Shown piece by piece: positions 40,501 through 51,100 of a stretch of 64,000 bases of DNA. The stretch is from contig NC_063166.1 in assembly GCF_023159225.1 (NCBI RefSeq), positions 78,145,785 through 78,209,784 on the forward strand, read 5' to 3'. The notes below the pieces were generated by a model. The model saw only the letters and a list, made by a program, of their open reading frames with translations. It had not been told where the DNA came from and made no database searches. Source of the DNA: Perognathus longimembris pacificus. Taxonomy: Eukaryota > Chordata > Mammalia > Rodentia > Heteromyidae. How positions within the stretch are numbered: the first letter of the stretch is position 1; every line of letters starts with the position of its first letter. The position numbers and the translations under genes are program-made.

Positions 40501-43500
40501 TCGCTGTCTCACTGGAGGTGGACCCATGGGCTGAACGATGACCCACCAAGTACACACTCGGGCCCAGGTCCCGGGGACTGGGCGCTTAGGAATGGGCACA
40601 CGGCCTAGAAACTGACCCTCACCAGGGACAAGGATAGAGAACATTGGTGGCTTTGAACCACGCCTTGCCTCCGTGTGGAGCTTCCTCTCCCATCTAGGGC
40701 TCTTCTCCTCCTGGGCCTGGGGGTGCCGGCCACCCCACCGGCACTGGGTCGCTCCCACCGATATGCCAACGGTGCTGGGCAGGGGAGAAAGCGAGGCTGG
40801 GGGCTCTAGGGACAGAGCCTCGCTTTCTGCCCCTGTGCTTGGCTTGCTTTGACACTTGAAGGTGCAGGGCCAGGGAGCGGGCATCAGAGTTGAAGGACAT
40901 TGAGCTGGGAGATGAGGTCTGGGCCCCGGGCGGGGCTGCGGGTCTCTAGTGGAGGCTCAGCCCTCCGTGGGAAGGTGAGGCTGGGCCCCCGGTGCACGGA
41001 AGGCCAGGAAGCCCCCCTGTCGCCAAGGAGCTCGCCCTCCAAGGGCGGACGGGGACATCCTGTCACACCACCGGGCCACGGGGGCGGCGGGGCAGCTGGG
41101 CCCAGGGAAGAAGGGAGCTGTGTGCGCGCCGTGCGTGCCCTGGGTGCTCGAAGGGAGAGGAAGAGAGCCGGGAGCCACCGCAGGACAGAAGCCAAGGGGC
41201 GAGAGAAGGCTGCCATTGTGAAGGCCGGGACAGCTGGGCGCGGGCCCGGAGAGGACGGCCAGGCATCTGCGAGTCCCCTCTGCTCTGCGTGCCGAGGAGA
41301 GGAAGCGGAGAGGCCAGGGTGGGCATGGGGCGATGGGAGGAAGGAGGAAGGGGAAGATGGAGATGGGCGGAGCGTGTGCATCCATCCGCTCCGAGCACCT
41401 GCTCTGGGGTGAGCCCCTTGGAGGGACATGGAGCTGGCAGTCCAGAAGGGACACCACCAACGAGCTGGGAGGGTGGGAAGAACAGCCATGGCGGCCACAT
41501 GCAGGCAGTAAGACCAGGATGAGGGGCACAGGAAGGATGACAGACGAACTCATAAATTCCTATGGAGGGACATCAAGAGCCTGACAGGAACAGAAGGCAA
41601 GTAAGGAGACCAAGTGGGCACCGGGTAAGTCGAGGAATGCTTCTTGGAAGAGGCACCACTGGAACACAGGGCGGATGGGGCAGGTGCAAGCAGATCATGC
41701 ACGTGATGGGGCGGAAAGAGTAAGCGCAAAGGCCCTGGCGTGGGTGCCAGTCTCCTGGGAAATCCCCGAGCCTTACGGTGAAATCACAGCAGTCTCTCAT
41801 CCAATATCCTGTTGAGCACACTAGCAGCTGGGGTCACTGCGCCCAGGCTGCAGTCGGTCTACTGTCCCCACCCTAACGAGCAAGCGGGGTGGCCCGGAGG
41901 CCCTCCTCCCCCCACCTTGTGCAGGGCCGCGTGGACTCGCAGAGCTGAGGGCACGGAGCCAGAGCGGAATTGCTGAATGGGACCAGACTCCAGCACGCTG
42001 CCTTGCAGGTGCAGGGGCTCATTTGCATATGCAAAGCCAGCCTTCCCTGCATCCGGTGTGGCAGGTCCGCCCGGCTCACCCGGCCTACCCGGCCTCTGGT
42101 CTGGTGGGCAGGGTGGCTGGCTTAGCCTGAGAGGCCGAGTGCGTGCTCTCGGGTTTGGCCCCCATTACCAGCGAGGCAGCCGGAGTGGTGCCATGCCACG
42201 GGGAGCATCACGGTCACCACAGGGAGCACCCTGAGAGCGTCCTGGGAGCCAGCGCTGCTGTACCACGGTCTGGCTTCGCGACACCTCGCTAGCCACATCC
42301 GGGCAACCAGGACGGACATAACTCGCCCCAGCTCACATAGCCAGACGGTGACTGGGTCCAGACACAGTGGGTCTGGTCAGCACAGCCCATGCGGAGACGC
42401 TTTGTGCAGAGTTTGGGAGTCTCTGGGCGAGAGGCCCGCACCACAGTGGCTTGGGGCCCATCCGCGCACAGACCAGCCGGGTCTGCGGAGATGGGCGGAG
42501 GTGGTCATGCCTGGGCCAGCCGCATTGGCCTCCTTCGGGTTGCTGCTGTACCTTGGCTCCGCCTGTCCCGATCTCTCCTGTGATGCCCCAGCCCCGAACC
42601 CCGTAAGCTAGCCTGGACATAGGCTTCTAGCAGGGGCCAGAAACCAACGGGGCTGCTGGAGCTCCAGTGGTAGAGTGCGTGCCTAGCAAGGACAAGACTG
42701 TGAGTTCACACCCCAGTACGGCCAAAATACACGGAGTCACGTGTCTACAGGGCAGACAGATAAACAGCCCCAGTGAAGCACAGGGCCTCCCCCATGCCCA
42801 GGCTGCAGTGGGATGGCCCATGGGTCCTCCAGGGGGTCTCACCCTGCCTCAGCCCTCCGACCCAAACACGCCGTCCACACTCACATGCAGCTCCCCCGAC
42901 AGCTCCACCTCCGAGCCACACCACCCATCGAGACCATGGTGTCAGCCTCTGAGCCGTGACACGGGCTTTGGCAACGGCCCCGGCTCTTTGCCGAGGTGGG
43001 GAGTCGTGAGCTATTTCTTTTAATTCAAGCAAGTCTCGTCAACGAGAGTCCGGAGGGTTCTGCTCCGAGCTGGACTGCCTGCCCTGCACCTTGTGCAGGC
43101 CACGGAACCTGCAAAGAACTCCGGGGCCGCTGCCCACAGGTGACGCTGGCAGGGTCACTGGGGGCAAAGGTCATGTCCACGGTCACTGCTGGCTTCCAGG
43201 TTACAGCCCCCAGAGCGGAAGTACCGCCTCTCCTCCCCTCCACCCCCCTAGCCTTGATGTTCCGGCACCTTCCTTCATGCCGAAGGTCCCAGGCAGCCAA
43301 AGTCCTCTCAACTCATTAACAAGACACAACCTGAGCCCGGGTGGCTTGCCTGGGACCCAGTTCCTATTTTCAATAGATTCTTCTTCTTTCGGGGACTCAC
43401 ATTTCCTGAAGACAGATTTGGTTTTTTTTTAACCACTACTGCTAACAAACTGCCTTGTCCTCATTTTCTATACCCAGAAATATATACAGAGGTGGGCACC

Positions 43501-45057
43501 GGTGGCTCCCGCCTGTAATCTTAGCTACTCAGGAGGCTGGGATCTGAAGATCACGGTTCAAAGCCAGCCCAGGCAGAAAAGTCCCCGTGAGACCCTTCAT
43601 GGAACCACTCAAAAACCGGCAGTAGTAATGCGTGGCTCAAGCGGTGAAGCACTCTCCTTGAATACAGAGAGGCTGGAGGATAGCGCCCAGGCCCTGAGTT
43701 CAAGCCCCACACCCAACAACAACAAAGAAATAAACACCGGGCTTTGTGTGTGTGTGTGGGGGAACCTAGGAGCCGTTTCCCATACAGCCTGGCCCGCCCC
43801 GGCCCCCCTTGCCCCCCCCCCTGCCTCCCCCCCCCCCGCCCGCCACCCCCTCACCTGTGCGGTAGCCGGTGTTGTTGAGGTACACGGCGAAGGTGCGGCC
43901 CTCGTGCTGGGCCTGCCAGGACGGCGAGGAGCAGTTCTCGTTGTTGGTGTAGGTGTTGTGGTTGTGCACGTACTTGCCGGTGAGGATGGACGAGCGGGAC
44001 GGGCAGCACATGGGCGTGGTCACGAAGGCGTTCACGAAGTGCGCGCCCCCCTGCTCCATGATCCGCCGCGTCTTGTTCATCACCTGCATGGAACCTGCGA
44101 GCGGGAGCGGAGGGCGCGGCGTGAGCGGGCCCGAGGGGGAGGGGGGCGGCCGCGGGGGAGGGGAGGGCCTACCGTGCATACACAGCGTCCGCTCTGCAGG
44201 GCATGAATACACACAGAGGGAGATTTTTTTTTTTCTTTTTAAGGCAAACCACAGTACGAGCTGGAGGAGGATTCGAACCCGGTTTTACTTGGAATGCTCC
44301 CAGGAATGGTTCACTCTTGCCGAAACCTGGTCACACCAAACCCCACCGACCGCGCTGAGGTTCTCCTAACCCACGAGCACCGCAATGGTCATGTCTCCTT
44401 GGTTCACACCACACCTGCCCCAAATCCACGCCTGCTGCCTGGCCATGCTGCACCTGGAGAGCCCCTAGGCGTGGGACAGCAGGGGCCGTGTGCACAGCGT
44501 GGCCTGGGCCGGCCCTGAAGTCCACTTCCCTACAAGGCCTGGCTTTAGTACCACGCGTACCCTGTGCCCTCCATGGTCCCAGGCCCCAGGCGGGGAGGGC
44601 AGCGGAGCCAGTCCACCAGGTCAGTGCCGCTTCCCGTGTCCAGCAGGAGGACACCGCCTGTGTCCCCGCAGCAGGCTGTGTATAGTCTCCCGGGGGACAG
44701 TGACCTGCTTCACTGAGGCCTGTCACGCCGGGGCCCCATAGATCCACGCACCATGTCACACACGCACACGCGCACACACACACACACACACCCTGGCCCC
44801 GCCCCCGTCTCCCCCTCCAGCGCTGACAGCCAGGAGGGCAGAACTTAAAAAGGTGGCTTTCACAATGTGCACGAGGCGGGCAAGCCACGCTTACTTGGTA
44901 AACACAAATCTGGTGGTATGGACACTGAGACAGACTTGTTTTTTTCTGGGACCAAACCTTCCCTCTGCAGGGTCGGGACGAGGCTACTGTGTCTCTGACA
45001 CTCCGACAGCCCCTAACTGCCGGACCAGCGGACATAGGACGGCTCAGTGCACTCAGG

Positions 45058-45113
<56 letters not shown>

Positions 45114-48100
45114 CCTAGTCGATCCTTTCCAAACGGGGACGTTTTCCTGGGGCTGTACCGAGACTGTTGAGGGCAGACGCCATCTTTGTGCTCTTGGGCT
45201 CCTTTCACCGTGAAAATACCAGGTTACACTCCGTGGCTGTGTGCTCAGATGTGTCTGCCCGTGCTGGCTTTGAACTGCAAGCCTCAGAGCTCAGCCTCCT
45301 GAGTAGCAAGGATGACAGGCGTGAGCCACCGGGGTCCAGCTAGTTCTGAACTTTAACAGAAGCAAACGCCCGTGACCTTTTTAGGCGATTGCTGGACTAC
45401 GGAAAGTGCGTGAGCCACGTTGGCTCCAAAACCCTTTATCCGCTGTCGCCTCAATGCCCAGAGTCCCCGGACGGAGCCCCTCACGCATGGCGTCTGATTC
45501 AGTCTACCACAAAGGATGTAACAGTCTGAGCAAATTGCTGATTTTTGGAATGGCAGAGAAGCAGCGCTGGGGATGGAACCCAGGGCCCGGCGCTTGCGAG
45601 GGCTGGTACTCTACCGCTTGAGCCACGCCCAGACTTGGTACTTTTTTAAGTCTCATTTTTGTCTCAGAGCTGATCTCAACTCTCCTCTTCCTCCTGCCCC
45701 CGCCTCCTGACGAGCTGGGACCACAGGCGGACGCCACCGTGCGTGGCTGGCTTGCTGGTGTTGTGGTAAATCGGAGGATTTTATATCAAGTCATCTTTCT
45801 GGCTTTGCTTGGTAGTGGCACACTTGGGGGGGGGCCTGGCCCTGGGGGGGGGCTTGCTGAGGACTGAGGGGACATGCCACACACTGACACGCACGGGTTG
45901 GTGGCTCTTGGCCAACTAAATAAGCCCAGAGGGGACATTTCCCGGCGCTGAGACCCCTGCGGAGGGCCCCTGAGTCGCCCCCCCCCCCCCCCGCCCCCAG
46001 GCTGGACGACACACAACCCCTCCACCACCGTCCTTCCCGTATCAGCTCTTAGGGAAGTGTCATGGCGACTGACCAGATGTCCCAGGCAAGGCCTCAGAAA
46101 GGTCGAGTAGCGTTCCCAAGGCCACACCATCTGGCAGGGTGACCCCTGGCTCGTCCTGACTGTCCTCTATCTGCCTAGACAGCAGTGCCCAATACAGAAG
46201 AATTTCCATGTGTAACATACATGTGCCTCGTGGTGCATGCCATTTGGGGGTTCACCTGACAATCCACAGGAACCACTACCAGGCACCTCATTTCCTGGCA
46301 TGTTGAGACCCCAATTCCTGAGGTTGTGGGGCTCAGGGTCTAGCGACGCACCAACTCTTGTCTGTACAGGGACTGTGTAAGTGGCCCACATCCAAAGCCC
46401 ATGACTTGCACTGAAGGAGCTGCCTTTCTTGTCCAGCTTGCCCCTGCCGGAAGCCCCTCCGCTCCTTCCTCACTCCAAGGCTACTCTCAGAACCTTCCAG
46501 AACCTTCCGAGGGACCGGGTGGGAGGCAGCACCTTGCTGAGGTCTAAGTGTTTAGTGCCAGGTCAGGCCGTGACTCTTAAGTGCTGGGTGCTGGGTTTTC
46601 CATTTACAGCCAGAGTTCCGGGCTTCTTTGTAAGCCAAGATTTAAGCTTGGAAAACTAAAAGCGGTAAAGAGAGCAGCCAGGACTCCAAAGCTGGAGGGT
46701 GGAGGGGGGGAGAGGTCGGGTCTGCCTGTGGTGGGGGGCTCAGCCTGCGCCCCACAAGAATCTCACAGGGGGTCTGTACCCAACTGAACCAGTGACCGGG
46801 CCCACGGCCTCCCTGAGCCAGGACCTGGGCGTCCACGTGCGTGCGTGGCTCACGGAGGCTGCTGGGGCCCGGCCGGCCCCACGTTCTCTGGGGATGTCCC
46901 AGCCCAGGGCTTCCCAGCTGCTGCTGAAGGCAGATAGTAACTCAGGCCACTCACCATGGGGGCGAGTCTGTCCCCAGCATCTCCCCCAGGGGGCCCTGCT
47001 ACTTGTAAGAGACAGCAGCAAGGCAGGCGAGGCGAGAAACAGAGCAACGCCCTCCCCCCCCTGCAATCCCCAAACAGGCTGAGCCCCCTCTTCCCTGCTC
47101 TCCAGCCTCTCAGCCAGCCTCTAATGAGGACGGACGGCTGCTTCCACGCGAGTACTTGAAGGAAGCCCAAGATCGTCTCCGCCGAGAGCCCTCCAGCCCA
47201 GATCTGCCGCATGGATGAGCAGAAAATAGCAGGTGATAAATTTTTTAGGACCACCCTCTGCCTGCCAGTTGTAGCAGACTGTGAGATAATGTGTTGGGGT
47301 TTTTTTGGAGCATGCATTATTGATCTGGGTCTGTCTCGTGGTTTATAAAAAGCACAGCGGCCCTCTGATTACTACCTTCCCATCTCTCACCTGGCAGAGA
47401 GAGGCTCAGCCTGCTTTGAAAGCCAGGTTGGGGGTGGCGGGGCGCCGGACACAGTAGTGCACACCTGTAATCCCAGCTGCTTTGGAGGTGAAGACTGGAA
47501 GAAAGGCGGTTTCAAGATAGCAGAGGTAAAATGTGAGAGGGACTCGGTCTCAACAACAAAGAAGGTGGGCACGGTGGTTCACGCTTGTAATCTCAGCTAC
47601 TTGGTAGGCGAAGGTGGAGGGTTGTGGCCTGAGGTTACCTCCGGGGAAAAGCTTGACGAGACCCTACCGGAAAACCTAAAGGGGAGGAGGCGACTGGAGT
47701 GCTACAGTGCCTGAGTTCACAATTCAGCGCTGCCAACACCCCAGGCCGGGCGCTGTGGGAGACAGGCATGGCGGTGTGTGGCAGCGTGGACTCGGAAGAC
47801 ACGCAGCTCAGACCTGTCATACCCACGTCCTGACACACGCGGCTCAGACCTGTCACACCCACGTCCTGACACACGCGGCTCAGACCTGTCACACCCATGT
47901 CCTGACACACGCGGCTCAGACCTGTCACACCACGTCCTGACACGGGGCTCGAACCTGCCACACCCATGTCCTGACACACACAGCTCAGACCTGTCACACC
48001 CATGTCCTGACACACGTGGCTCAGACCTGTCACACCCACGTCCTGACACACGCAGCTCAGACCTGCCACACCCATGTCCTGACACACGCGGCTCAGACCT

Positions 48101-51100
48101 GTCACACCCATGTCCTGACACGGGGCTCAAACCTGCCACACCCATGTCCTGACACACGCAGCTCAGACCTACCACATCCACGTCCTGACACACACAGCTC
48201 AGACCTGCCACATCCACGTCCTGACACACGCGGCTCAGGCCTGCCACACCCACGTCCTGACACATGGGGCTCAGACCTGTCACACCCACGTCCTGACACA
48301 CGCAGCTCAGACCTGTCACACCCATGTCCTGACACACGCGGCTCAGACCTGTCCACACCCATGTCCTGACACACGCAGCTGAGACCTGTCACACCACATC
48401 CTGCCACACGCAGCTGAGACCTGTCACACCCATGTCCTGACACACGCAGCTCAGACCTGCCATACCCATGTCCTGACACACGTGACTCAGACCTGTCACA
48501 CCCATGTCCTGACACACGCGGCTCAGACTTGTTACACCCATGTCCTGACACACAGGGCACAGACCTGCCACACCCATGTCCTGACACGCGGCTTAGACCC
48601 ACCACACCCATGTCCTGACACACGTGACTCAGACCTGCCACACCCATGTCCTGACACACACGGCTCAGACCTTTCACACCCATGTCCTGACACACAGGGC
48701 ACAGACCTGCCACACCACATCCTGACACACGTGGCTCAGACCTGTCACACCACGTCCTGACACACGCGGCTCAGACCTGCCACACCCACGTCCTGACACA
48801 CGCGGCTCAGACCTGTCACACCCATGTCCTGACACACGCAGCTGAGACCTGTCACACCACATCCTGCCACACGCAGCTGAGACCTGTCACACCACATCCT
48901 GCCACACGCAGCTGAGACCTGTCACACCCATGTCCTGACACACGCAGCTCAGACCTGCCATACCCATGTCCTGACACACGCGGCTCAGACTTGTTACACC
49001 CATGTCCTGACACACAGGGCACAGACCTGCCACACCCATGTCCTGACACACAGGGCACAGACCTGCCACACCCATGTCCTGACACACAGGGCACAGACCT
49101 GCCACACCCATGTCCTGACACGAGGCTCAGACCCACCACACCCATGTCCTGACACATGTGACTCAGACCTGCCACACCCATATCCTGACACACGCAGCTC
49201 AGACCTGCCACACCCATGTCCTGACACACACGGCTCAGACCTGCCACACCCATGTCCTGACACTGGCCTTTCCAGCATGGTCACTGGTGACCAAGGAGGC
49301 TCAGGCCCCGGCAGAGCCCCGCGGCCTGGCCGGGCACGGAGGACCCTCCCCGGAAGTGCTTGTTAGAGCTGGGTGAAGACCACAGCCTCTGGGCTCCAAT
49401 CCTGCTTAATCGCCGGGGACAAGTGGCTCCATTTCTCTGTGCCTCCATTTCCCCGTGGGTCGGTGGAGAGAATGACCTCTGTATTCTAGCTGGCCTTGGT
49501 CTTGTTCTCTCGGGTTCTTGTCATACCCCAAACCCCTTCTTTGTTTTTGCATATTCCTCGGGGGTCTTTTGTAGGCTAGGGACAGAAGCCAGGGCCCCGA
49601 CCATGCTGGACAAGTAGGGGACCCCCTCCCCCAACCCTAATCTGTCGCTCTGCTAGGTGCCACAGTGCTAAATCCACAGCAGATCCTGAAACGAAGCATA
49701 GCTAGGTCACCAGCGTGGCTCCGGTGCCCTGCCCTCCTGCTCTGCTGCCTGTGGTCTGGCTCCATGGAAGAGCAGGAGTCCCACCGCGGCAGGGGGGCTC
49801 ACAGTCTTCCTCTGCTGGACACCCCCACTTTCACAGTTGGTACATTAAGCATAACACTGAAAGCCAGGTGTGAGAGAGAGCACACACCTGTAATCCCAGC
49901 TCTCAGGAGGCTGAGGCAAAAGGACCAGACCAGTTCCGGGCCAGCCTGGGCTACCTGACAAGACCCTGTCATTCATTCATTCATTCATTCATTCCACACC
50001 GAATTGCCTTGCCCGGTCCCGGCAGCTGCAGGCCCCCTCTCTCTGTTATCAGCCCGTTTCCTCCCCCAGCTCCCGGGCTCCCGGCACGGTGCACTGCCCG
50101 GAGCAGACGCCGTAGGAGCGTGCGGGGTGAGTGGCGGGCGTCCCGGCTCCCGGAGCCCCCAGCAGTGCCGCGAAGCAGCTTGAGGGGCCGAGAAGTGAGA
50201 GGGGCCGAGGCCCAGGGGCCGCCTGCAGGTGCTGTCTGCCAGCTCCCACGGGAAACACGGCTCTGACTCGGGGTGATGGGGGTGGGGGGGGTGCTGGGTG
50301 TCACGCTGTCAATGAAGCTCTCGGCGCTGATCGCTTCCTGGCTGAAATTCTCTTTGCACTGATAAACCCCCTACGGACAATCTGCACGAGCGATCTCTAG
50401 CACGCATCGTTGCGAGGAGCAACGCGGCTTCACACAGACTCTCTCCCCTGCCCTGGGTGGTTAAAGGACTGATTGACCGGTAAGCCGTCATATTTGCTGC
50501 TACCAATAAATCCTCTCTTGTCCTTCGCCAGGAGACAGAGGCTGAGGTTCCCCTTCACCTGACCAGGCGGTGGCAGTCCCTGCTACAGCTCACTGGGGCC
50601 TTAGACCTGGCTTCAACCTCCCCCTTCCTTCCGGGGATCCAGCCACATCTGCCTCAGGGCCTTTGCCTATCACCGATGAGGAGGAGGGTGGATGAAGCTG
50701 ATTGGGCACCGCCTGGCATGGCAGCCTGGTGGCAACTGAGCCCTCAGGGGTGGCTGGTCCTACGGGGATCTGCTCTGGCCATAAAGTTCACGCCAAGGAC
50801 CCGTGAGTCCTGAACCAAGTGGCACATGTCACAGCCAATCCCTTAGGTTGGTGATGCACTGAGCTGAGAACGCTGGGAACGCGATGGACGAAACAAAACG
50901 TTCCTACGGCTAAATTTTCCTAGTTTCATTTTTTTGCATTTACACATACATGGATACGTCTAAAGATGCAGCTCCTAGAAAATGGAAGATGGCATTTGCA
51001 TTTGGGGGTGGCATTGTACCACGGCCCCTCGTATCCACAGGGGATGGGATGGGTTCTGGGGCCCCTAGGAAGCCCCCCGGTTTGAACGGACGCAGTATCT

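Larger units (their letters stand above)
28491..43854 (-). other. SULF2 intron 2 (15.4 kb)
   Basis: Holds SINEs, L1, Tigger and LTR-like remnants listed separately, and several AT-rich repeat-free islands (32220-32370, 37960-38240, 40130-40330). Regions 31480-32200, 33440-34180, 34270-36230 and 40340-42640 are GC-rich with poly-G/C runs and no recognised gene. Confidence 0.6.

Noticed and set aside
43880..44094. Plus-strand open frame (43502-44206) over SULF2 exon 2
   Set aside because: Antisense shadow of the catalytic exon plus a SINE; the minus frame is clearly sulfatase.
47808..49264. Looks like a CRISPR array (36-bp repeats)
   Set aside because: The copies abut with no unique spacers, and the setting is a mammalian intron.
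47635..49284. Possible repeat-protein genes in the minisatellite
   Set aside because: Open frames on both strands come from a stop-free 36-bp unit; several units of 34-35 bp shift the frame, and there is no start or splice context.
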